A stretch of DNA of 64,000 bases from Palsa-504 sp963739135 (GTDB lineage Bacteria; Actinomycetota; Actinomycetes; Streptosporangiales; Streptosporangiaceae): NCBI GenBank assembly GCA_963739135.1, contig CAVTZG010000026.1, positions 186,001 to 250,000 on the forward strand, in the 5' to 3' direction. Of the stretch, positions 18,020 through 24,768 are shown one piece after another (the stretch's first letter is position 1; each line of letters starts with the position of its first letter). A model generated the notes under the pieces. That model was not told the origin of the DNA, made no database searches, and worked only from the letters and a program-made list of their open reading frames with translations. The position numbers and the translations under genes were made by a program.

Positions 18020-18097
18020 GCGACACGCCGGAAACTCAGGTTATTCCGGAATGTCTGCGGAATCCCGCCAATCAACCGCAAAGCATGAATCAACCGC
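18020..18097 (-). repeat. right terminal inverted repeat of the IS
   Basis: Partner of the left TIR. Read on the minus strand it begins CGCGGTTGATTCATGCTTTG and repeats GCGGTTGATT immediately afterwards. Confidence 0.8.
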
Positions 18098-19183
18098 GCA
18101 AATGTGACCGCTGAGGCCAGTGATCCGGCTCGCGCCGCGCAGCTCATGATCGCGAGCACTTGTACCCGGCGATCGGGCCGAGATCATCAGGATGGGGGGC
18201 TGGGCCGAGGGCGTAGTGGCTGGGCCGGGAGTAACGACTGAGGTCCCAGGACCTAGCCGGCCGGCAATCACTCCCAAGGAGCCGCACCCAGGACCCCTCG
18301 GTCCGGTTGTAACCGGCGCAGGTGTCCATCGTCCCGGCTGGCCAGCCCGGGCCCGGGTGGCGCCGCCCGCATAATCGACTGGCCAAGGCCAGGTGAGCAG
18401 GTCTGCGGGTGCTGATCGGGGCTGCTCGGCAGGCGGGAGCCTGACATGGACGGTGATGCAGTCCTGGGAATGCCCGACCGGCGTCACCGGCCAGTGGGCC
18501 GAGATCATGGCCAGCACCTTCCGGTTGCCCGCTAGCACGTCCATGGCCAGCGTGGTCACGCCGCGGCCCTGGACGGCGGTGATCAGCGCGCGCATCAGGG
18601 CCGCGCCCACGCCCCGGCCCTGCCAGGCGTCGGCGACCACTATGCCGACGTCCGGCGCCGGCGTGGCCCCGCAACCGTGGGCCGTTTCTGGGCCGCACGG
18701 ATCCGAGGGAGGGGCGGCGTCCGCCGCCATGGCGTGCCCGATGATGACGCCGTCCCGGACCGCCACCACGGCATCGACATCGCCGGGCTCGCCGCACAAC
18801 AGCCGGAGCAGGGCGGAGTTCGGCGTGACCGGCGCGAAGAATCTGAGGTAACGGGTCCGCGCCGATAGCCTGGCAAAGAAGTCGCCAAGCGTGGGGAAGT
18901 CAGCCGCTTCAGCCCGCCGGACCGTGAATGCGGCGCTGGCATGCTCATCCGCGAAGCCGATGCTGGCTTGCTCGCTCGTGACGCCGGCGCTGGCTTGCTC
19001 GCTCGTGAAGCCCGCGCTGGCTTGCTCGCTCGTGAGGCCGGCGCTGGCTTGCTCGCTCGTGAAGCCCGCGCTGGCTTGCTCGCTCGTGAGGCCGGCGCTG
19101 GCTTGCTCGCTCGTGAAGCCCGCGCTGACCAGTTCCGTCACGGAGCGGGTACCACTGGCCGGCTCCATCTGGGTTCGATCCAT
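18041..19183 (-). CDS. GNAT acetyltransferase with 9-aa tandem repeats; 3' end altered by IS
   Basis: About 380 aa. The middle is a GNAT domain: FTVRRAEAADFPTLGDFF, a strand VDAVVAVRDGVIIGHAMA, then the acetyl-CoA loop VADAWQGRGVGAALMRALI (Q/RxxGxG/A) and LAMDVLAGNRKVLAMI. N-terminal to it lie six or seven copies of SAGxTSEQA. After the GNAT fold (about CITVHVRLPPAEQ) the frame continues for about 120 low-complexity residues and stops only inside the IS right inverted repeat, so the natural C-terminus has probably been replaced or extended. ATG 19183 is used; MEPASG at 19167 is an alternative. The gene is divergent from the hxlR regulator and may be its target. Confidence 0.7.
   Translation of the reverse strand: MDRTQMEPASGTRSVTELVSAGFTSEQASAGLTSEQASAGFTSEQASAGLTSEQASAGFTSEQASAGVTSEQASIGFADEHASAAFTVRRAEAADFPTLGDFFARLSARTRYLRFFAPVTPNSALLRLLCGEPGDVDAVVAVRDGVIIGHAMAADAAPPSDPCGPETAHGCGATPAPDVGIVVADAWQGRGVGAALMRALITAVQGRGVTTLAMDVLAGNRKVLAMISAHWPVTPVGHSQDCITVHVRLPPAEQPRSAPADLLTWPWPVDYAGGATRARAGQPGRWTPAPVTTGPRGPGCGSLGVIAGRLGPGTSVVTPGPATTPSAQPPILMISARSPGTSARDHELRGASRITGLSGHICAVDSCFAVDWRDSADIPE
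18937..19124 (-). repeat. 27-bp in-frame tandem repeat in the GNAT gene
   Basis: Six near-identical copies, plus one decayed copy, of a 27-bp unit (plus strand CTGGCTTGCTCGCTCGTGA + 8 nt). Units alternate between AAGCCCGCG and AGGCCGGCG endings, giving a 54-bp higher-order period and alternating Phe/Leu at residue 4 of the SAGxTSEQA peptide. Recent expansion is likely; coordinates are good to a base or two. Confidence 0.85.
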
Positions 19184-19204
19184 GAACTCAGCATCCGCCG
19201 GATT

Positions 19205-19229
19205 GCTGAGTCTGTCAATCAGACTTAGC
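19205..19229. promoter_or_regulatory. putative HxlR operator between divergent genes
   Basis: GCTGAGTCTG-TCAAT-CAGACTTAGC is an inverted repeat with 10-bp arms (one mismatch) and a 5-bp spacer. It lies between the GNAT and hxlR start codons and 9 bp upstream of the hxlR ATG. HxlR-family dimers bind such palindromes. On the minus strand it also contains TTGACA, a possible -35. Confidence 0.65.
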
Positions 19230-19237
19230 ATGCGTTC

Positions 19238-19714
19238 ATGGAACGGCCCTGGATTCTGGACTTTGACTCGGCCAACTGCGCGATCGGCGCGGCAGTGGGG
19301 ATCATCGGCGAGCGGCAGACCTTCCTGGTGCTGCGCGAAGCCTTCAACGGCGTGCGCCGGTTCGATGACATGCAGCGCCGCACCGGAATGCCCCGGCAGG
19401 TGCTCAGCCAGCGCCTGGCCCGCCTGGTGGAGGAGGGTCTGCTCCGCAGGGTGCCCTACCAGGACAGCGGTCAGCGCAGCCGGGATGAGTACCGGCTCAC
19501 CGGCAAGGGTCTCGACCTGTATCCGGTGCTGGTGGCGCTCATGGACTGGGGCGACAAGCATGCGGTAGGTCCGGCCGGCTCGCAGGTCGAGCTGCGGCAC
19601 CGTGACTGCGGAGAGCCGGTGCGGCTGCAGCTGTCCTGCCAGGCCGGCCACGTCCTGGAATCGGCGCGTGAGGTCACGCCGGTGCCGGGGCCCGGAGCCC
19701 GCAAGATCGCCTAG
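19238..19714 (+). CDS. HxlR-family winged-helix transcriptional regulator
   Basis: A 158-aa HxlR/MarR-like regulator. The N-terminal domain shows the HxlR pattern: IGERQTFLVLREAFNGVRRF, the recognition region RRTGMPRQVLSQRLARLVEE, then the wing GLLRRVPYQ...RDEYRLTGKG and LYPVLVALMDWGD. A C-terminal segment with two Cys (HRDCGEPV, LSCQAGH) could form a small metal site or redox pair; HxlR proteins often respond to aldehydes or redox stress through Cys. It is divergent from the GNAT gene across a 25-bp palindrome and probably autoregulates. Confidence 0.88.
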   Translation: MERPWILDFDSANCAIGAAVGIIGERQTFLVLREAFNGVRRFDDMQRRTGMPRQVLSQRLARLVEEGLLRRVPYQDSGQRSRDEYRLTGKGLDLYPVLVALMDWGDKHAVGPAGSQVELRHRDCGEPVRLQLSCQAGHVLESAREVTPVPGPGARKIA

Positions 19715-19722
19715 AGACGGAG

Positions 19723-20400
19723 TCAGTAGCGGATGGCGATCTCGCGGCCCTGCGGGTCGCGCTGCGGCCGGGCCGGGATGATGACCGCCCGGCCGGCGGT
19801 GATGCGGGTCGCGCTCCAGGCCACCGCGGCCGCGTCAAGCACGTCGCCCAGCAGGCCCGCCGCGATGGCCAGCGGGATCTCGATGCCCGCTTCGGCCAGC
19901 AGCCTGCGGCGCAGGTCGCGCCCGGCCGGGGTGTGCTTGCTGGCCGGCAGCGGCGCCCCGGCCAGCGCGCCGAACGCCAGCTCTGGATGCACCTCATACA
20001 GCGGATGCCCGCACGTCTGCCAGTAGAGATTGGCCTCGAGCAGCTTGGCCCGCAATCCCCAGGCCTGCGCGCTGAAGCCCTGACCGGTGAGCTCACGGCA
20101 GCGCTGGTTCGCCAGAGCGTAGCTCGCCTCGGCCCAGACCGCCCGCGGCGGGATCGCGAAGACCGAACTGCGGCGCGGCCCGAGCAGGCTGCGGGCGGCC
20201 CGGTCGGCTTCGCGCCAGCCCGACTCGAGCAGCCCGAGCGGCATGTCGATTCCGACGGTCCCGGCACCATCGCCGCCTGGGCCGGGCCCGAGCAGCGCCG
20301 CCAGCTCCGCGTCCACCCGGACCGTCGCGGCCATGCTGCTCGTCTCCAGCGACACTGCCACCCAGCCGCGCCGGCAGGCATCCACTCCCGTCGCGCGCAT
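19723..20400 (-). CDS. DUF429 family protein (predicted RNase H-like fold)
   Basis: About 225 aa. The DUF429 features are visible: the first acidic strand ATGVDACRRGWVAVSLE, the second TVGIDMPLGL, then RRSSVFAIPPRAVW and YEVHPELAFGAL, with an acidic helix near DVLDAAAVAWSA. These acidic residues (D6, D58-type positions) fit the predicted RNase H-like active site; no activity is established for the family. ATG 20400 begins directly at the first strand. It is convergent with hxlR and separated from it by 8 nt. Confidence 0.8.
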   Translation of the reverse strand: MRATGVDACRRGWVAVSLETSSMAATVRVDAELAALLGPGPGGDGAGTVGIDMPLGLLESGWREADRAARSLLGPRRSSVFAIPPRAVWAEASYALANQRCRELTGQGFSAQAWGLRAKLLEANLYWQTCGHPLYEVHPELAFGALAGAPLPASKHTPAGRDLRRRLLAEAGIEIPLAIAAGLLGDVLDAAAVAWSATRITAGRAVIIPARPQRDPQGREIAIRY

Positions 20401-20500
20401 ACCGCTACGGTGGCACACCATTCCCGTGGGGTCCTGTTTTCTGCGGCCTTGTCCGGCGAGGCTACCCTTCCGCTGCCCGGCGAGCCGCTAGGGTTTTCTG

Positions 20501-21466
20501 GTGGCCGAGGGCACAGCCAGCGTCACTGATGAACGGGTAGGACATGCCGGCACCGACCCGGTCCTGGTGCGCTGCACGGCACCGGACGCGCTGTCCAACC
20601 TCGTCGCCGTCCTGGAGCTGGCCGCCGACGGCCAGCTGAGGTGCAGCGCGGTTACCCGCCGGCCGTCCGCCACGACCACCAAGCTCGTCGAGGATTCTCT
20701 GGTCGCGGGGGATTTCTACGATGCTGGCGAGCCCATCGCGGCCTTTGCCTGGCCGCTGCTGATCCAGATCGGGGGACTGGCGCAGTTCACGGGCGCCGAG
20801 CTCGAACTGACCGCGCGCGGCCGCGCGGTGCTCGCCGGACCGTCCTACCAGGCGCTCGGGGCGCTGTGGGCCCGCTGGCTGAAGAGCGTCTCATTCGACG
20901 AGCTGACCCGGATCGAAGCGATCAAGGGCCAGCGCAAGGCCGCGACGCTGACCCCGCCCGCCAAGCGGCGCCCCACGGTAGCCGCGGGGCTCGCCGCGCT
21001 GGAGCCGGGAGCCTGGACCGGAGTCGATGAGCTGCTCGCGATCCTGGCGGCCCAGCATCCGCCGCTCGTGGTGGCCAGGAGCCTGATGGCGCTCTGGCGG
21101 CTGTACCTGATCGACTCCTACCACGGCACCCTCGGCCACGCCGGCCGCCAGGCCTGGGACATCGTGGAGGGCAGGTACGCGCTCTGCGTGCTGTTCGAGT
21201 ACGCGGCCACCATGGGCCTCATCGACGTGGCGTACGCCGACCCGCGCGGCGCACGCGACGATTACCGCGGCGTATGGGGCGCCGACCGTTACGCCTGCCT
21301 GTCTCGCTATGACGGCTTGGTCGCGGTGCGGGTCAACGAGCTGGGCGCCGCGATCCTGCACGACCCGGCCGCGCTGCCCGGTCTCGGCCTGCCCGTGCCA
21401 CGCCATTCCGTGATCCCGACGCAAATGCCCCCAACCAAAGGCAGGGCCGGACTGTCATATAGATAG
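20501..21466 (+). CDS. unrecognised cytoplasmic protein
   Basis: A 321-aa soluble protein starting at GTG. I do not recognise a family with confidence. Features that can be seen are an N-terminal region with LSNLVAVLELAADGQLRCS and SATTTKLVEDSL, which reads like a winged-helix half, a central basic patch (KGQRKAATLTPPAKRRP) and a C-terminal half rich in aromatic and short helices (LMALWRLYLIDSY, VLFEYAATMGLIDVAYADP, RYDGLVAVRVNELGAAIL). The repeated wHTH-like texture recalls helicase-associated XPB/Ssl2-like domains, but no helicase motif is present. Codon use is normal for the window, so it is a real gene. Confidence 0.7.
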   Translation: MAEGTASVTDERVGHAGTDPVLVRCTAPDALSNLVAVLELAADGQLRCSAVTRRPSATTTKLVEDSLVAGDFYDAGEPIAAFAWPLLIQIGGLAQFTGAELELTARGRAVLAGPSYQALGALWARWLKSVSFDELTRIEAIKGQRKAATLTPPAKRRPTVAAGLAALEPGAWTGVDELLAILAAQHPPLVVARSLMALWRLYLIDSYHGTLGHAGRQAWDIVEGRYALCVLFEYAATMGLIDVAYADPRGARDDYRGVWGADRYACLSRYDGLVAVRVNELGAAILHDPAALPGLGLPVPRHSVIPTQMPPTKGRAGLSYR

Positions 21467-21499
21467 CGGTCTATAACGGACAGAAAATGTGGAGGCATC

Positions 21500-22462
21500 A
21501 TGAAACGGTCAGGACTGACCGTAGCGGCCTGCCTGGCGCTCGTACTGGCGAGCGGTAGTGCCGCCGCGGCCACGGTAACTGCGGACACCGCCCACGCCGC
21601 CGTCACCGCCCAGGCGCGGCCGGACGGCGACGGGCCGCCGGGGTTCTGGTGGGGCACCGACAGCTTGCCAGTCTCGGTGCCGGGCAGCGCGCCATACGTC
21701 ATGCCGCACCTCGGGGGCGCCTACGGCGGTTACATCGGGATGATCGGGAACTGGGACTGGTGGCAGCGCTGCGGTGGCCAGGAACACTTCCTGGCTTATT
21801 CGGCCACCAACGCCGCGCAGGCGCGTACCAACTTCACCAAGTACGGCGCGGGCGTCGGGTTCGGCGTTTACTGGTTCATGGGCGGACCAGGCGTCGACCC
21901 GCACTACAACGGCACCGCCGCGGAAGCTAGCTCGTGGGGGGCGCAGCAGGCAGCCAGGACGCTGGTCGACATCGCCAACGTCGGAGGCATCAACTACCGG
22001 GTCGTCTGGGCCGACATCGAGCTGCCAGGCATCTCGCCTGCGCCTGACAACGGCTGGAACAACGTCTACACCTCATCGTGCAGCGGCAGGGTGAAGCAGA
22101 GCTACATCCCGGCGAGCGTGGACCGGGCCGAGTTCAACGGCTACGCGGCATACATCACGGCGCACTCGTCGTACAAGGTCGGCGTCTACTCCTCGGCTTC
22201 GGTCTGGTCGTCCATCTTCGGGACCGGCAGCGCCGCCGCCATCCCGAACACCTACGAGTGGACCTACGAACGGGAAACCGCGAGCCTCGGCAGCGCCCCG
22301 TACGGCTGGTGCCTCAACCACGGGTCGGGCAGCTGCGCGCAGTTCTTCGGCGGCCAGACCAATTCCAGCCGTTACGCCCTGATGTGGCAGTGGTCAGGCG
22401 GCGGCGGGGTCAGGAACGGAATCGGCGACTTCGACCAGATCAACGGCGTCCGGATGCGCTAG
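21500..22462 (+). CDS. secreted protein, glycoside-hydrolase-like (DUF1906/GH25-like)
   Basis: 320 aa with a clear Sec signal peptide (MKRSG, hydrophobic core TVAACLALVLASGSAAAA). The mature part is rich in Trp, Tyr and Gly and shows alternating strands typical of a TIM-barrel lysozyme-like fold: FGVYWFMGGPGVDP, NYRVVWADIELPG (candidate acidic pair D/E), SSYKVGVYSSASVW and ALMWQWSGGGG with a final FDQINGVRMR. Two Cys pairs suggest disulfides. GTGGAGG precedes ATG 21500. A peptidoglycan- or glycan-active enzyme is inferred, not shown. Its stop codon shares bases with the convergent prfC stop (CTAG). Confidence 0.65.
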   Translation: MKRSGLTVAACLALVLASGSAAAATVTADTAHAAVTAQARPDGDGPPGFWWGTDSLPVSVPGSAPYVMPHLGGAYGGYIGMIGNWDWWQRCGGQEHFLAYSATNAAQARTNFTKYGAGVGFGVYWFMGGPGVDPHYNGTAAEASSWGAQQAARTLVDIANVGGINYRVVWADIELPGISPAPDNGWNNVYTSSCSGRVKQSYIPASVDRAEFNGYAAYITAHSSYKVGVYSSASVWSSIFGTGSAAAIPNTYEWTYERETASLGSAPYGWCLNHGSGSCAQFFGGQTNSSRYALMWQWSGGGGVRNGIGDFDQINGVRMR

Positions 22463-24102
22463 CCGGCGATCAGCGGCTCGAGCAGGATGTCGGGGTGCTC
22501 CCGCTGCACCTGGCCAAGCCGCCACTTGTCGCTGAACAGCGCGAGCACGGCCCCGTCGTGACGGCGGGTCAGCACCTCGACGGCCCGCTGCCCGGCCAGG
22601 ACGCGGGCGCCATCGGCATCGGTGCGCCTGGCCAGGGTGTAATCGAGGTGATCGAGTTCGGCGCGGGCGCCGAACTCGAACTCCAGCCGGTGCAGGACCA
22701 CGTCGAACTGCAGCGGGCCGACCGCGGCCAGGACCGGGGCTTGATCACCACGCAGGTCAGAGGAGAGAACCTGCACCACGCCCTCGGTGTCCAGCTGCTC
22801 GATGCCGCGCCGGAACTGCTTCTGCCTGCCTGCGTCCTTGCCGCGCACCACCGCGAAGTGCTCAGGCGCGAAGCTGGGAATGGGCGGGAACTCGACCGGG
22901 ACCTCGCCCGCGTACAGGGTGTCACCCGGACGCAGCGCGGTCGCATTGACCAGGCCGATCACGTCGCCGGGATAGGCCACCTCGACGGTCTCCCGGTCCT
23001 GGCCGAACATGGCCTGGGCGTACTTGGTGGCAAACGGGCGGCCGGTGGCCGCGTGGGTCAGGACCATGCCGCGCTCGAACCGGCCCGAGCAGACCCGCAC
23101 GAACGCCACCCGGTCCCGGTGCGCCGGGTCCATGTTGGCCTGCACCTTGAACACCAGCCCGGAGAACGGGGCGTCGACCGGCCGCGGCTCGCCCTTGATG
23201 TCGTCGCGCCTGGCCGGGGCCGGCGCGAGCTCGGTGACCGCGTCCAGCAGGTAGCGGACACCGAAGTTCGGCAGCGCGGCGCCGAACAGCACCGGGCTAG
23301 ACACCCCGGCCAGGAACGACGACATGTCGACACCAGGGCCGTAGATCTCGTCGAGCAGCGCCAGTTCTTCCCGCGCCGCCGCGTAGGCCTCGCCGTCGCG
23401 GGCGGCCGCGGCCTCAGCGTCCAGCCGCGTCTCCAGGGCGCGCCCGGCCCCGCCCGGGGTCCTGGTGAAGACCGTGTACTGGCCGGTGGACCGCTCGATC
23501 AGGCCGCGGAAGTCGCCCGCCACGCCGACCGGCCAGTTCACCGGGGCCGGGCGCAGCCCGATGCGCTGCTCGATCTCATCAAGCAGCTCTAGTGGCTCGC
23601 GCCCGGGCCGGTCCCACTTGTTCACGAACGTGATCACCGGCACCGCCCGGCTCCGGCAGACGTCGAACAGCTTCAGCGTCTGCGGTTCCAGGCCCTTGGC
23701 CGAATCCAGCAGCATGACCGCGCCGTCCACTGCGGACAGCACCCGGTAGGTGTCCTCCGAGAAATCCGCGTGACCGGGCGTGTCCAGCAGGTTCAGCACC
23801 ACGTCGCGGTAGTCGAAGCGGAGCGCCGCCGAGGTCACCGAGATGCCGCGGGTGCGTTCCAGCGCCATCCAGTCCGAGGTCACGCCCCGCCGGCCCGCCT
23901 TGCCGTGCACCGCGCCCGCCTGGGCGATCGCCGACGCGTGCAGGGCCAGGGCCTCGGTCAGGGTCGACTTGCCCGCGTCCGGGTGGCTGATCACCGCGAA
24001 CGCCCGGCGCTTGGCCGCCTCGGCCAGCACCGGGGAGCCTGCTGTCTTCGAACCGGGCACCGCCGCATCGGCGGCATGCGGAAGCGCCCCCGTATCCGCC
24101 AT
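22459..24102 (-). CDS. prfC: peptide chain release factor 3
   Basis: A 547-aa translational GTPase that recycles RF1/RF2 from the ribosome. GTPase motifs are G1 SHPDAGKSTLTEAL, G2 within RTRGISVTSAA, G3 DTPGHADFSEDTYR and G4 VNKWDRPG. The RF3-specific C-terminal half follows with SGLVFKVQANMDPAHRDRVA and PVLAAVGPLQFDVV. The start is ATG 24102 (GTG 24108 alternative); no Shine-Dalgarno is visible and only 27 nt separate it from the divergent gene, so the transcript may be leaderless. Confidence 0.93.
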   Translation of the reverse strand: MADTGALPHAADAAVPGSKTAGSPVLAEAAKRRAFAVISHPDAGKSTLTEALALHASAIAQAGAVHGKAGRRGVTSDWMALERTRGISVTSAALRFDYRDVVLNLLDTPGHADFSEDTYRVLSAVDGAVMLLDSAKGLEPQTLKLFDVCRSRAVPVITFVNKWDRPGREPLELLDEIEQRIGLRPAPVNWPVGVAGDFRGLIERSTGQYTVFTRTPGGAGRALETRLDAEAAAARDGEAYAAAREELALLDEIYGPGVDMSSFLAGVSSPVLFGAALPNFGVRYLLDAVTELAPAPARRDDIKGEPRPVDAPFSGLVFKVQANMDPAHRDRVAFVRVCSGRFERGMVLTHAATGRPFATKYAQAMFGQDRETVEVAYPGDVIGLVNATALRPGDTLYAGEVPVEFPPIPSFAPEHFAVVRGKDAGRQKQFRRGIEQLDTEGVVQVLSSDLRGDQAPVLAAVGPLQFDVVLHRLEFEFGARAELDHLDYTLARRTDADGARVLAGQRAVEVLTRRHDGAVLALFSDKWRLGQVQREHPDILLEPLIAG

Positions 24103-24129
24103 AGTCACTTACGTGAGGATACTGGGTCC

Positions 24130-24705
24130 GTGGACCGCATCCTGACCATCCCCAACGGGATCAGCGCCGCCCGCCTGGCCGGGGTGCCGGTCTTCCTGTG
24201 GCTGGTGCTCGGGCCGCGGACCGAGGTCGCCGATTACTGGGCGGTCGGCCTGCTGATCGCCGCGGGCCTGTCCGACTGGCTGGACGGCAAGATCGCCCGC
24301 GCGCTGAACCAGTCCAGCCGGCTCGGCCAGATACTCGACCCGGCCGCCGACCGGCTGTACATCGCGGCGACCATCATCGCACTCGCGGTCCGGGGGATCA
24401 TCCCGTGGTGGCTGGTCGCCGTCCTGGCGCTGCGCGAGCTGACGGTCGGCGGGGCGCTGGCCGTGCTGCGGCGCCGGGCGGGCTTCGGCACCCTGCAGGT
24501 GAGCCTGGTCGGCAAGGCGGCCACCCTGTGCCTGCTGTATGCCTTCCCGCTGCTGTTCCTCGGCGATCACCCCGGCTGGGGCGGGACGCTGGCCCGGGTC
24601 ATCGGCTGGGCCTTCGCGATCTGGGGGACGGCCTTGTACTGGTGGGCCGCGTCGCTGTACCTCGTCCAGGTGAGAAGCTTGGTCAGTGATACGGCCAGTC
24701 CCTGA
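24130..24705 (+). CDS. CDP-alcohol phosphatidyltransferase
   Basis: 191 aa with the complete CDP-OH-P signature D-x2-DG-x2-AR-x8-G-x3-D-x3-D, read as DWLDGKIAR then GQILDPAAD, followed by about five membrane helices. The enzyme transfers a phosphatidyl group from CDP-diacylglycerol to an alcohol (glycerol-phosphate, inositol-phosphate or phosphatidylglycerol); the acceptor cannot be read from sequence. Position next to the nucleotidyltransferase and the GarA block matches the pgsA2 region of mycobacteria and the corresponding streptomycete locus. GTG 24130 has no clear SD. Confidence 0.88.
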   Translation: MDRILTIPNGISAARLAGVPVFLWLVLGPRTEVADYWAVGLLIAAGLSDWLDGKIARALNQSSRLGQILDPAADRLYIAATIIALAVRGIIPWWLVAVLALRELTVGGALAVLRRRAGFGTLQVSLVGKAATLCLLYAFPLLFLGDHPGWGGTLARVIGWAFAIWGTALYWWAASLYLVQVRSLVSDTASP

Positions 24706-24768
24706 AGGACCTGTGCTCCCTGAAGGACCTGTGCGAGCCCGTGAATCCGCCGGCGATGGGGTAAACCT

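Larger units (their letters stand above)
16185..18097 (-). mobile_element. ISAzo13-type insertion sequence, apparently complete
   Basis: A 1.9-kb element with one transposase gene and imperfect terminal inverted repeats of equal length (78 bp) at both ends. The best conserved TIR blocks are CGCGGT, GCGGTTGATT and AGTTTCCGG-GTGTCG. The flanks (CCCAATAT on the left, CAAATGTG on the right) do not show a clear target-site duplication, so the outermost base is uncertain. It sits just 3' of a GNAT gene whose stop codon now lies inside the right TIR. Confidence 0.85.

Noticed and set aside
18937..19124. Short regular repeats considered as a CRISPR array
   Set aside because: Contiguous 27-bp tandem units with no spacers, in-frame in a protein; no cas genes.
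22459..22462. CTAG shared by the convergent stop codons of the secreted protein and prfC
   Set aside because: A compact arrangement, but a common coincidence; no functional meaning inferred.
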